A stretch of 64,000 nt of DNA from Clostridium sp. chh4-2 (GTDB taxonomy: Bacteria > Bacillota > Clostridia > Lachnospirales > Lachnospiraceae), in contig NZ_PKUU01000027.1 in assembly GCF_002899675.1 (NCBI RefSeq), forward strand, positions 1 through 64,000, written 5' to 3'. Positions 16,099 to 25,128 of this stretch are shown here, piece by piece (within the stretch, counting starts at the first letter, position 1; each line of letters opens with the position of its first letter). The position numbers and the translations under genes were made by a program. The notes beneath the pieces were generated by a model. That model ran no database searches and had not been told where the DNA came from. It worked only from the letters and a program-made list of their open reading frames with translations.

Positions 16099-17769
16099 AT
16101 GAAAACAGATATTCAGATTGCACAGGAAGCTACAATGCTGCCGATTAAAGAAGTGGCAGCAGCATACGGGATTTCAGAAGATGATCTGGAATTATACGGC
16201 AAATATAAAGCCAAACTTACAGACGAACTGTGGGGAGAAGTGAAAGACCGTCCGGACGGAAAGCTTGTTTTGGTAACTGCCATCAACCCAACTCCTGCAG
16301 GAGAAGGCAAGACAACCACCAGCGTAGGACTTGGAGATGCACTGTCAAGATTGGGACAAAAGACTATGATTGCTTTGAGAGAGCCGTCTTTAGGACCCTG
16401 TTTCGGCATTAAAGGAGGAGCGGCCGGCGGCGGATATGCTCAGGTTGTTCCGATGGAGGACTTAAATCTTCATTTTACCGGAGATTTCCATGCGATTACT
16501 TCGGCCAACAATCTGCTGGCAGCACTCTTGGACAACCATATCCAGCAGGGCAATGCCCTTGGAATCGATACCCGCCAGATCTTATGGAAACGCTGTCTGG
16601 ATATGAATGACCGCGCTCTTCGTAATGTAGTGGTAGGCCTTGGAAGCAAAGCGGACGGCGTGGTGCGTGAAGATCACTTCGTAATCACAGTCGCATCCGA
16701 GATTATGGCCATTCTCTGCTTGGCCAATGACATGAATGATTTAAAAGAACGCCTAAGTAAGATTATTGTTGCATATAATTATTCCGGAGAGCCGGTTACC
16801 GCCGGAGAACTGAATGCGGTTGGCGCCATGGCGGCGCTTTTAAAAGATGCCATTAAGCCAAATCTGATTCAGACCCTGGAGCATACGGGGGCTGTGGTTC
16901 ACGGCGGCCCATTTGCCAACATCGCCCATGGCTGCAACAGCGTGAGAGCAACAAAGACAGCTCTGAAACTGGCCGATATCGTAGTTACGGAAGCAGGGTT
17001 CGGAGCCGATCTGGGCGCAGAAAAATTCCTGGATATCAAATGCCGCAAGGCCGGATTAAAGCCGGATGCCGTAGTTTTAGTGGCAACTGTGCGTGCCCTC
17101 AAGTACAATGGAGGCGTACCTAAGACCGAGCTGAATACAGAGAATCTGGAAGCCCTGTCAAAAGGCATCGTCAATCTGGAAAAACATATTGAAAATATAC
17201 AGAAATACGGAGTTCCTGTTGTCGTTACCCTGAATTCCTTCACTTCCGACACAGAAGCGGAATATGAATTCATTAAGAATTTCTGCGAAGAAAGAGGATG
17301 CGAGTTCGCCCTTTCGGAAGTTTGGGCAAAAGGCGGGGAAGGAGGAGAAGCGCTGGCAAAGAAAGTGCTTTATACTCTGGAGAATAAGGAAAGCTGCTAT
17401 CATCCGATTTATCCGGATGACATGAGCCTGAAAGATAAGATCCATACGGTAGCAACGGAGATTTACGGAGCGGACGGCGTGACTTATGCCCCGGCTGCCA
17501 ATAAAGCATTAAAACAGATCGAAGAGATGGGATTTGGAAGTTTTCCGGTCTGTATGGCAAAAACTCAGTATTCTCTGTCGGATGACCAGACAAAGCTTGG
17601 CCGTCCGACCGGTTTTGAGATCAATGTCAGAGATGTCTACGTTTCGGCGGGCGCCGGTTTCGTAGTCGTGCTGACAGGAGCCATCATGACCATGCCGGGA
17701 CTGCCGAAAAAACCGGCAGCAGATAATATTGATGTCAATGACGACGGAGTAATTGTAGGGTTATTCTAA
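16099..17769 (+). CDS. fhs: Formate-tetrahydrofolate ligase
   Basis: The 556-residue enzyme makes 10-formyl-THF from formate, ATP and THF, for purine synthesis, formyl-Met-tRNA and the methyl branch of the Wood-Ljungdahl pathway. The P-loop-like TPAGEGKTTT is at residues 65-74, followed by REPSLGPCFGIKGGAAGGG, both highly conserved. Length matches the family. It lies 46 bp after ftsK with an AAAGAGGAGGCA ribosome binding site and is probably co-transcribed. The downstream fmt gene uses its product. Confidence 0.97.
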   Translation: MKTDIQIAQEATMLPIKEVAAAYGISEDDLELYGKYKAKLTDELWGEVKDRPDGKLVLVTAINPTPAGEGKTTTSVGLGDALSRLGQKTMIALREPSLGPCFGIKGGAAGGGYAQVVPMEDLNLHFTGDFHAITSANNLLAALLDNHIQQGNALGIDTRQILWKRCLDMNDRALRNVVVGLGSKADGVVREDHFVITVASEIMAILCLANDMNDLKERLSKIIVAYNYSGEPVTAGELNAVGAMAALLKDAIKPNLIQTLEHTGAVVHGGPFANIAHGCNSVRATKTALKLADIVVTEAGFGADLGAEKFLDIKCRKAGLKPDAVVLVATVRALKYNGGVPKTELNTENLEALSKGIVNLEKHIENIQKYGVPVVVTLNSFTSDTEAEYEFIKNFCEERGCEFALSEVWAKGGEGGEALAKKVLYTLENKESCYHPIYPDDMSLKDKIHTVATEIYGADGVTYAPAANKALKQIEEMGFGSFPVCMAKTQYSLSDDQTKLGRPTGFEINVRDVYVSAGAGFVVVLTGAIMTMPGLPKKPAADNIDVNDDGVIVGLF

Positions 17770-17773
17770 TAGA

Positions 17774-17804
17774 CAGGGACGGAGGATGTGATCTTCCGTC
17801 CCTG
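17774..17804 (+). terminator. Hairpin after fhs
   Basis: CAGGGACGGAGGAT and ATCTTCCGTCCCTG form a 14-bp stem with one mismatch and a 3-nt loop. No T tail follows, so it may stabilise the mRNA end or attenuate rather than terminate. Confidence 0.55.
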
Positions 17805-17853
17805 ATCAGGCCAAAACGTGAATTTAGGTAGAAGAAAAGACTGCGAGGTAGAT

Positions 17854-19314
17854 ATGAAACTAATCCAATGGTTAGATAAGATGGAATATAAACTGCTTCA
17901 GGGAACTCTGGATCTGGAAGTGGGAGACGTAATTTATGATTCCAGAAAAGCAAAGGATGAGACGGTATTTGTCTGTATGATGGGATCCAGAATCGATTCC
18001 CATGATTTTATAGATGATGTGGTTCAAAAGGGCGTAAAAGCTATAGTAATAGAAAAGGATTTGGAAAACCTTCCGGACGGGATTACGGTGATCCGTGTGG
18101 ATAATTCCAGAAAGGCGCTGGCTCTTTTGTCGGCGGCCCGGTTCGGCTACCCGGCTGAAAAGATGACCACAATCGGAGTGACCGGAACAAAGGGAAAAAC
18201 CACCACCACCCATATGATTAAGGCGATTTTAGAGACGGCAGGCAAAAAAGTGGGGATGATCGGAACCAACGGAGCGGTGATCGGAGGAGAGACTTATCCG
18301 ACCAGAAATACCACCCCGGAATCCTATGAACTGCAGGAATATTTTTCTAAGATGGTGGAAGCCGGATGTGAATATATGATTATGGAAGTCTCTTCACAGG
18401 GGCTTAAAATGCACCGGGTGGACGGGATTTTCTTTGACTATGGACTGTTTACCAACATTTCACCGGATCACATCGGTCCGGATGAACATGCGGATTTTGA
18501 GGAATATCTGTATTACAAGTCCCAGCTGCTGAACCGCTGCAGGATAGGGATTGTAAACCGGGACGATGCGCATTATGAAGAGATTATCCGCAGCGCCTCC
18601 TGTATCTGTCATACGTTCAGCCTGGATCAGGACGCTTCGTTCATGGCAAAGGATATCCGCTATGTGGCAGAAACTGATTTTGTGGGACTGGATTTTAAAG
18701 TGACAGGAGAGTATGAGATTGAACTGAAGGTAAATATCCCGGGACGGTTTAATGTTTACAACGCCCTTGCGGCAGTCAGTGTATGCAGCTTTTTAGACCT
18801 TCCAAAGGATAAGATCTGTCATGCGCTGGAACATCTGAGCGTCAACGGAAGAATGGAAATCGTCTATGCTTCGCAAAGGTGCACCGTAATTGTGGATTAT
18901 GCCCATAATGCGGTGAGCATGGAAAGTCTTTTAAACACTCTCAGAGACTATAATCCAAAGCGCCTTGTCTGCGTGTTTGGATGCGGCGGAAACCGTTCCA
19001 AGGACAGAAGGTATTCCATGGGTGAAATCGGCGGCCGTCTGGCGGATTTATGTATTATTACCGCTGACAATTCCAGATTCGAAAAGGTGGAAGATATCAT
19101 AGCGGACATCCGCGGCAGCATTGAAAAGACAGGCGGGAATTTTATTGAGATTCCGGACCGGAGAGAGGCCATCGAGTACAGCATCACCCATGCGGAGCCC
19201 GGCGATATGATAGCCGTTATCGGAAAAGGCCACGAGGATTACCAGGAGATTAACGGTGTAAGATACCCGTTTTTAGACCGTGCGGTGATCGAAGAAGTGG
19301 TGAGCAAATTATAA
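17854..19314 (+). CDS. murE: UDP-MurNAc-tripeptide synthetase (Mur ligase, MurE type)
   Basis: This 487-residue Mur ligase adds the third amino acid to UDP-MurNAc-L-Ala-D-Glu in peptidoglycan synthesis. It shows the ATP loop GTKGKTT (111-117), the conserved NTTPES substrate segment, and a C-terminal ligase domain. The substrate-selecting motif reads DNSR (405-408) where DAP enzymes have DNPR and lysine enzymes lack the arginine. The retained arginine favours meso-DAP, but the changed proline leaves some doubt. The start at 17854 (MKLIQW) has GAGGTAG before it. murF follows in the same operon. Confidence 0.9.
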   Translation: MKLIQWLDKMEYKLLQGTLDLEVGDVIYDSRKAKDETVFVCMMGSRIDSHDFIDDVVQKGVKAIVIEKDLENLPDGITVIRVDNSRKALALLSAARFGYPAEKMTTIGVTGTKGKTTTTHMIKAILETAGKKVGMIGTNGAVIGGETYPTRNTTPESYELQEYFSKMVEAGCEYMIMEVSSQGLKMHRVDGIFFDYGLFTNISPDHIGPDEHADFEEYLYYKSQLLNRCRIGIVNRDDAHYEEIIRSASCICHTFSLDQDASFMAKDIRYVAETDFVGLDFKVTGEYEIELKVNIPGRFNVYNALAAVSVCSFLDLPKDKICHALEHLSVNGRMEIVYASQRCTVIVDYAHNAVSMESLLNTLRDYNPKRLVCVFGCGGNRSKDRRYSMGEIGGRLADLCIITADNSRFEKVEDIIADIRGSIEKTGGNFIEIPDRREAIEYSITHAEPGDMIAVIGKGHEDYQEINGVRYPFLDRAVIEEVVSKL

Positions 19315-19347
19315 AAAGCCGGAAGCCGTGCAGAAATGAGGAGAGCT

Positions 19348-20727
19348 ATGGAAGGGATAACAGTAAAAGATATAGTGGAAGCAACCAATGGAACTCTGCT
19401 TTGCGGAGAACCGGAACTTTCCCTGGACCATATCAGCATTGATTCCAGGTCAATGAAGGGAAGCGCCCTGTTTGTTCCGCTGATCGGCGAAAAGGTGGAT
19501 GCCCACCGCTTCATCGGCCAGGCGCTTGAGAATGGAGCGGCGGCTGTGCTCACTAGCGAACATGACAGCGCAGAGTCACTTCATCCATATATCCGTGTGA
19601 AGGACACAAAAAAGGCGCTTCAGGATATTGGGCGCTATTATAGAAAACGGCTCAGTCTCCCTTTGATCGGCGTGACCGGAAGCGTAGGTAAAACGACTAC
19701 AAGAGAGATGATTGCCGCCGCCCTGTCCGCGGGATACCAAGTATATAAAACCCCGGGAAACCACAACAGCCAGGTTGGAGTTCCGATCACCATATCGGAA
19801 ATTACAAAAGAAGACGAGATCGGCGTGATTGAGCTTGGAATGAGCGAGCCGGGTGAGCTTACCATAATCGCCCAAATCGCCCGGATTGATATGGCGGTGG
19901 TGACCAATATCGGAGTGACCCATATCGAGCAGCTGGGAAGCCGGGAAAATATCTACCGGGAAAAGATGACCATCCAGGACGGATTAAAACCGGGAGGAAT
20001 TCTGCTTCTCAACGGCGATGACGACATGCTCATGAATACAAAGGGAAGAGAAGGGTTCAGAACTTTATACTACGGAACGGGAGAAAATTGCGATTACCGT
20101 GCCGTGGACATCCGCTTGGAGAACGGATATCCGCATTTCATGGCGGTTCACGGAGACCAGAAGGCCGAAATTCAGCTGAGCATCATGGGAATGCACAATG
20201 TGCTCAATGCTATGGCCGCCCTTGCAGCCGCCTGTGAGTACGGTGTTCCGATGGAAAAAGCCGGTGAAACGTTAGGCCGGTTTACCGGTTTTAAAAACCG
20301 GCAGCAGATTGATACCGTAAACGGAATTACTGTAATTGACGATACGTACAATGCCAGCCCGGTTTCCATGAAGGCAGGGATTGACGTTCTTCTCTCCATT
20401 CAAAATCCGGGCAGAAAAATTGCTGTTTTAGCGGATATGAAAGAGCTGGGAGAAAATGCTTCTGAGTTCCATTATGAGGTGGGAGCCTACATAAGCCAAA
20501 AGCCGGTCGACACAGTGGCCGTATTAGGCGAACTGGCAAAGTATATTGCCGACGGAATCACACAGAATAACACTGAGATTAAAGTACTCCGGTTCGAAGA
20601 AAAAAATGCGTTAAAGGAATATTTGGACGGAGAACTGAAGGCAGGAGACGCAGTCCTTTTTAAGGGATCAAACAGCATGAACCTGGGAGAGATTTCCGGC
20701 TGCTATTTAAAGAAAAAATCAGAATAG
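19348..20727 (+). CDS. murF: UDP-MurNAc-tripeptide-D-Ala-D-Ala ligase
   Basis: MurF adds D-Ala-D-Ala to complete the cytoplasmic muropeptide precursor. The 459-residue protein shows the ATP loop GSVGKTT (111-117), TPGNHNSQVGVP, and the C-terminal DDTYNASPVSMKAGI motif typical of MurF. ATG 19348 is preferred to 19336, since GAGGAGA sits just before it. It follows murE by 33 bp and precedes priA by 12 bp, so transcription probably runs on. Confidence 0.95.
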   Translation: MEGITVKDIVEATNGTLLCGEPELSLDHISIDSRSMKGSALFVPLIGEKVDAHRFIGQALENGAAAVLTSEHDSAESLHPYIRVKDTKKALQDIGRYYRKRLSLPLIGVTGSVGKTTTREMIAAALSAGYQVYKTPGNHNSQVGVPITISEITKEDEIGVIELGMSEPGELTIIAQIARIDMAVVTNIGVTHIEQLGSRENIYREKMTIQDGLKPGGILLLNGDDDMLMNTKGREGFRTLYYGTGENCDYRAVDIRLENGYPHFMAVHGDQKAEIQLSIMGMHNVLNAMAALAAACEYGVPMEKAGETLGRFTGFKNRQQIDTVNGITVIDDTYNASPVSMKAGIDVLLSIQNPGRKIAVLADMKELGENASEFHYEVGAYISQKPVDTVAVLGELAKYIADGITQNNTEIKVLRFEEKNALKEYLDGELKAGDAVLFKGSNSMNLGEISGCYLKKKSE

Positions 20728-20739
20728 ACAGGTGAAAGA

Positions 20740-22965
20740 ATGGCAAAGGCATATGCCAATGTAATAATTGATATTTCACATGAAAAAGTAGATAAGACAT
20801 TCCAGTATAGGATTCCAAAAGCCTTGGAAGACCGGATCGGAGCCGGAGTTCAGGTCCGCATTCCCTTTGGCATGGGCAACCATGTCAGAAAGGGATATGT
20901 GGTGGAGGTTACGGATCAGGCGGAATATGATCCTCTCAAGATGAAGGAGATTTGCGGCCTGGTAGACGGCGGTGTGACAGCCGAATCCCGCCTTATAAGG
21001 CTGGCCTGGTGGATGAAGGAACATTACGGTTCCACCATGAATCAGGCTTTAAAGACCGTTCTTCCGGTAAAACAGCAGGTGAAGGCAAAAGAAAAGAGAA
21101 TTCTGCGCTGCATTCTGGACGACGAACAGCTAGAGCAGGCGATTGCCGAAGCGGAACGTAAAAACTATAAGGCCAGGGCGCGTCTTTTGGGATTATTCCG
21201 GCAAAGGCAGGAAATTCCTTATGAAACAGCGGTAATGAAGATGAAATTTTCACCGCCGACCATAAAGGCCATGGAAGAAAAGCAGATGCTTACCATCGTA
21301 TCAGAGACCAGCTACCGCAACCCAATTCACGCCGGAGAGCAGGATTTGGTACGAAAGGTGCTCAATGAGGAACAGCAGCAGATTGTGGATGCCTTTATTC
21401 GTGATTATAATATGGGTATCCACGGAACGAGTCTGATAAAAGGCGTTACGGGAAGCGGAAAAACGGAAGTCTATATGGAGCTGATCCGCCACGTCATAAG
21501 CAGGGGAAGACAGGTGATCGTACTGATTCCTGAAATCGCCCTGACCTATCAGACCGTAATGCGCTTTTACCGGCAGTTTGGCGACAGGGTTTCCATTATC
21601 AATTCCAGACTGTCGGCAGGGGAGCGGTATGACCAGTTTGAACGGGCAAAACGGGGGGAGATTGACATTATGATCGGCCCCAGGTCGGCTCTTTTCACCC
21701 CATTTTCAGATCCGGGGCTGATTATCATAGACGAAGAGCACGAAGGCGCCTATAAAAGCGAGGTGTCTCCCCGCTATCACGCCAGGGAAGTGGCGGTTGA
21801 GATCGCCGGAATGTGTAAAGCCAGCGTCGTGTTAGGCTCTGCAACCCCTTCTTTGGATGCATATGTGAGAGCGGTTCAGGGAGAGTACCGGCTGTATCAG
21901 TTAACCCGCCGGGCGGTGGAAAACAGCAGTATGGCCCAGGTTTCTGTTGTAGATTTAAGACAGGAACTGAAGGAAGGCAATAAATCTGTATTCAGCAGGG
22001 AGCTTCAGCGCCTGATTCAGGACAGACTGGAAAAAAAGGAACAGGTGATTTTATTCATCAACCGGCGCGGGTATGCGAATTTCGTATCTTGCCGCTCCTG
22101 TGGCGAGGCCATCAAATGTCCCCATTGCGACGTGACGCTGACCCTTCATAAGAACGATCAGCTGGTCTGCCATTACTGCGGATATCAGATTCCGCTGCCC
22201 AAGAAATGCCCATCCTGCGGTTCCCCTTATATTGCTAATTTTGGAGTGGGAACGCAGAAACTGGAGATGATGGCAGCCAAGATGTTTCCGGATGCCAGAA
22301 TCCTTAGAATGGATCTGGATACCACTTCGAAAAAGGGAGGCCATGAAGAAATTCTGGCAAAATTTGCAGAAGGGGGAGCTGATATACTCATCGGAACCCA
22401 GATGATTGTAAAAGGCCATGATTTTCCCAATGTAACACTGGTGGGCGCAATCGCTGCCGACCTTTCTTTGTACACGTCCGATTACCGGGCCGGGGAACGG
22501 ACCTTTCAGCTTCTGACCCAGGCGGCCGGGCGCGCCGGAAGAGGGAATAAAGGGGGAAATGTGATTATCCAGACCTACAATCCGGAACATTACAGCATTC
22601 AGGCGGCTGCAAAACAGGATTATGAGTCCTTCTATCAGGAAGAGATGGCGTTTCGCAGCCTGATGAAATATCCTCCGTCCTGCAGGCTTTTGACAATCCA
22701 GCTGTCTTCCAAGTCGGAAGAAGAATTGAACCATGCTGCAAAAAGGCTGGCTGAGTGGGCGGAAGCGGAGGAAAAGCCGGAGAATATACAGATAACCGGA
22801 CCTGTAGAGGCATCTGTATACAAAGTTAATGATATATACAGAAAAATTTTATATTTGAAACACGGAAATTATGATATACTAATTAAAATTAGGGACAGAC
22901 TGGAACTAAAGATGAAAGAAGATGCTTTTTTTGCCCAGGTCATGATCCAATACGATTTTTCATAA
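20740..22965 (+). CDS. priA: Primosomal replication restart helicase PriA (N')
   Basis: A superfamily 2 helicase that reloads the replisome at stalled forks. The 741-residue protein has an N-terminal 3'-DNA-binding domain, Walker A GVTGSGKT (235-242), DEEH box (331-334), and a zinc module with four CxxC pairs (CRSCGEAIKCPHC ... CHYCG ... CPSCG) inserted in the helicase core. Motif VI is present near TQAAGRAGRG. Length is normal. Gene order priA-def-fmt is conserved in Firmicutes. Confidence 0.96.
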   Translation: MAKAYANVIIDISHEKVDKTFQYRIPKALEDRIGAGVQVRIPFGMGNHVRKGYVVEVTDQAEYDPLKMKEICGLVDGGVTAESRLIRLAWWMKEHYGSTMNQALKTVLPVKQQVKAKEKRILRCILDDEQLEQAIAEAERKNYKARARLLGLFRQRQEIPYETAVMKMKFSPPTIKAMEEKQMLTIVSETSYRNPIHAGEQDLVRKVLNEEQQQIVDAFIRDYNMGIHGTSLIKGVTGSGKTEVYMELIRHVISRGRQVIVLIPEIALTYQTVMRFYRQFGDRVSIINSRLSAGERYDQFERAKRGEIDIMIGPRSALFTPFSDPGLIIIDEEHEGAYKSEVSPRYHAREVAVEIAGMCKASVVLGSATPSLDAYVRAVQGEYRLYQLTRRAVENSSMAQVSVVDLRQELKEGNKSVFSRELQRLIQDRLEKKEQVILFINRRGYANFVSCRSCGEAIKCPHCDVTLTLHKNDQLVCHYCGYQIPLPKKCPSCGSPYIANFGVGTQKLEMMAAKMFPDARILRMDLDTTSKKGGHEEILAKFAEGGADILIGTQMIVKGHDFPNVTLVGAIAADLSLYTSDYRAGERTFQLLTQAAGRAGRGNKGGNVIIQTYNPEHYSIQAAAKQDYESFYQEEMAFRSLMKYPPSCRLLTIQLSSKSEEELNHAAKRLAEWAEAEEKPENIQITGPVEASVYKVNDIYRKILYLKHGNYDILIKIRDRLELKMKEDAFFAQVMIQYDFS

Positions 22966-22972
22966 ATAGAAT

Positions 22973-22996
22973 CCGCCTTTGCGGCAGAATGAGGGG
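22973..22996 (+). promoter_or_regulatory. Mini-hairpin next to the def ribosome binding site
   Basis: CCGC-CTTT-GCGG (22973-22984) is followed by CAGAATGAGGGG, which contains the def ribosome binding site. The same hairpin-plus-site layout occurs before thiN and rqcH in this window. Confidence 0.4.
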
Positions 22997-23000
22997 AATT

Positions 23001-23489
23001 ATGGCAGTAAGAAAGATTAGAACCATTGGAGATGAAATTTTAACAAAAAAATGCAAAACAGTGAAGGCGATGACTCCAAGGACCGCTGAACTGATTGAAG
23101 ATATGTTTGAAACCATGTATGAGGCCTGTGGTGTGGGACTTGCCGCTCCTCAGGTAGGCGTTTTAAAACAGATTGTAGTGATCGATGTGGAAGACGGCAA
23201 TCAGTATGTGCTGATCAATCCTGAAATTATAGAAGAAGAGGGAAGCCAGACCGGGCCGGAAGGATGTTTAAGCGTGCCGGGTAAGGTGGGAACCGTCACA
23301 AGGCCGGATCATGTTAAGGTAAAAGCGCTGAACGAGAATTTGGAAGAATACGTTTTAGAGGGTGAAGGGCTGTTAGCCCGGGCAATCTGCCACGAATGCG
23401 CTCATCTGAACGGACAGCTTTATGTGGAACTGGTCGAAGGCGAACTTATGGATGTAGAGGCTGAAGAAGAGGAAGTAGAAGAGGAGTAG
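23001..23489 (+). CDS. def: Peptide deformylase
   Basis: Removes the N-formyl group from nascent proteins. All three family motifs are present: GVGLAAPQ (44-51), EGCLS (87-91) and HECAH (131-135). Cys89 and the two histidines bind the metal. The 162-residue length (start at 23001 after GAGGGGA) includes an acidic tail of consecutive glutamates at the C-terminus, longer than needed for the fold. fmt follows after 6 bp and makes the formyl-Met-tRNA whose formyl group this enzyme later removes. Confidence 0.96.
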   Translation: MAVRKIRTIGDEILTKKCKTVKAMTPRTAELIEDMFETMYEACGVGLAAPQVGVLKQIVVIDVEDGNQYVLINPEIIEEEGSQTGPEGCLSVPGKVGTVTRPDHVKVKALNENLEEYVLEGEGLLARAICHECAHLNGQLYVELVEGELMDVEAEEEEVEEE

Positions 23490-23495
23490 ATCGCA

Positions 23496-24434
23496 ATGCG
23501 TATAGTTTTTATGGGAACACCTGATTTTTCTGTGAATGTTTTAGTTTCACTGGTGAATGCAGGCCATGAAGTAGCAGCTGTGGTAACACAGCCGGATAAA
23601 CCCAAGGGGAGAGGAAAAGAGGTATCAATGACTCCTGTTAAGGAAAAAGCATTGGAGTACCAGATACCGGTTTACCAGCCGGTAAAGGTCAGGGATCCCC
23701 AGTTTATAAAAATCATTGAAGAGTTAGCGCCGGACGCTATTGTTGTGGTCGCATTTGGCCAGATTATTTCAAAAGCTATTTTGGATATTCCAAAGCTTGG
23801 CTGTGTGAATATCCATGCATCCCTGCTTCCAAAGTACAGGGGATCGGCACCGATCCAATGGGCGGTTATCAACGGGGAAAAAGAAACCGGCATAACTACC
23901 ATGATGATGGACGAAGGGATTGACACGGGCGATATGCTGGAAAAAACGATTGTCCCCATTGATAAAGATGAAACGGGCGGAAGCCTTCATGATAAACTGA
24001 GCCAGGCGGGGGCAAAATTGATTTTGTCCACACTGGAAGGGCTTGAAAAGAAAACCATTGTGCCGATTCCGCAGCCAGAGGAAGGAACCTGTTATGTCGG
24101 CAAGCTCACCAAGACTTTGGGAGATATCGACTGGAACGCCTCAGCGGAGGCCATCGAACGCTTGGTGCGGGGATTGAATCCGTGGCCCAGCGCCTATACC
24201 ATGTGGAATGGAAAGACGCTGAAGATCTGGTCGGCAGAAGTGGCAGAGTGGAACCAGGAGGCAAAACCGGGACAGGTTGTGGCCTGTGATTCCAATTCCC
24301 TTTTAGTGAAGACAGGGGACAAGGCTCTGTCCATTAAAGAATTACAGCTGGAAGGAAAGAAACGGATGGATATTTCCTCTTTTTTAAGAGGCTATGCCGT
24401 GGAATGCGGCACCGTATTGGAAAGGAGAGAGTAA
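23496..24434 (+). CDS. fmt: Methionyl-tRNA formyltransferase
   Basis: Transfers the formyl group from 10-formyl-THF to initiator Met-tRNA. The N-terminal formyltransferase fold has the signature NIHASLLPKYRGSAPIQWA with the catalytic Asn-His, followed by DTGD. The C-terminal tRNA-binding barrel includes VRGLNPWPSAYT. The 312-residue length is standard. It sits between def and yugP in a tightly packed operon. Confidence 0.97.
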   Translation: MRIVFMGTPDFSVNVLVSLVNAGHEVAAVVTQPDKPKGRGKEVSMTPVKEKALEYQIPVYQPVKVRDPQFIKIIEELAPDAIVVVAFGQIISKAILDIPKLGCVNIHASLLPKYRGSAPIQWAVINGEKETGITTMMMDEGIDTGDMLEKTIVPIDKDETGGSLHDKLSQAGAKLILSTLEGLEKKTIVPIPQPEEGTCYVGKLTKTLGDIDWNASAEAIERLVRGLNPWPSAYTMWNGKTLKIWSAEVAEWNQEAKPGQVVACDSNSLLVKTGDKALSIKELQLEGKKRMDISSFLRGYAVECGTVLERRE

Positions 24435-24435
24435 C

Positions 24436-25128
24436 ATGTTTTATTATTATGATCCAACGATGATTTTAGTGCTTATCGGAGCTATGCTGTCCATGTGGGC
24501 GTCGTCCAGGGTACAGTCCACCTTTAGCAAGTATTCTAAAGTGCGCAGCATGACCGGGATGACCGGAGCGGAGGCTGCAAAACGCCTTCTCAATTCCCAG
24601 GGAATCTATGATGTAACGGTGCGTTCCGTACCGGGACAGCTTACAGACCACTATGATCCAAGAAACAAAACCCTTAATTTGTCAGAGGCCGTTTACGGCT
24701 CCATGTCTGTGGCTTCCATCGGAGTTGCGGCCCATGAATGCGGCCATGCGATTCAGGATAATGTGGGCTATGCTCCGTTGAAGATCAGAGGAGCATTTGT
24801 TCCGATCGCCAATTTCGGCGGCAAGATTTCCCTGCCGTTGATCGTAATCGGTCTTTTAATCGGATTCACCTCCTTTATTGAGGTCGGAATCTGGATGTTT
24901 GTGCTGGTGGTTCTGTTTCAGGTCATCACCCTTCCGGTGGAATTCAACGCTTCTTCCAGAGCGGTTAAGCTGTTGGGAGAGACCGGAATTTTGCAGGATT
25001 CAGAGCTGGAACACACCAAGAAAGTGCTTGGAGCCGCAGCGCTCACTTATGTGGCGGCCGTAGCAGCCTCTGTATTACAGCTGCTTCGTTTATTAATCCT
25101 GTTTGGAGGAAGAAGAGACCGTGACTAA
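24436..25128 (+). CDS. yugP: YugP-family membrane zinc metallopeptidase
   Basis: The 230-residue protein has a zinc-peptidase motif AAHECGHA (His100, Glu101, His104) with hydrophobic segments before it (about 5-20) and after it (about 130-175 and near 205-225). This matches the YugP/neutral zinc metallopeptidase family of unknown substrate. The start at 24436 follows AAAGGAGAG and lies 1 bp after fmt. An upstream in-frame start would overlap fmt heavily. Its 3' end overlaps rsmB by 8 bp. Confidence 0.9.
   Translation: MFYYYDPTMILVLIGAMLSMWASSRVQSTFSKYSKVRSMTGMTGAEAAKRLLNSQGIYDVTVRSVPGQLTDHYDPRNKTLNLSEAVYGSMSVASIGVAAHECGHAIQDNVGYAPLKIRGAFVPIANFGGKISLPLIVIGLLIGFTSFIEVGIWMFVLVVLFQVITLPVEFNASSRAVKLLGETGILQDSELEHTKKVLGAAALTYVAAVAASVLQLLRLLILFGGRRDRD

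Noticed and set aside
22051..22734. 227-residue frame on the minus strand
   Set aside because: Antisense to the helicase core of priA, with no start context.
23420..23489. Acidic glutamate-rich tail of peptide deformylase as a frameshift artefact
   Set aside because: The frame is continuous to a normal stop just before fmt and the codon use matches; acidic tails occur in Clostridial homologues.
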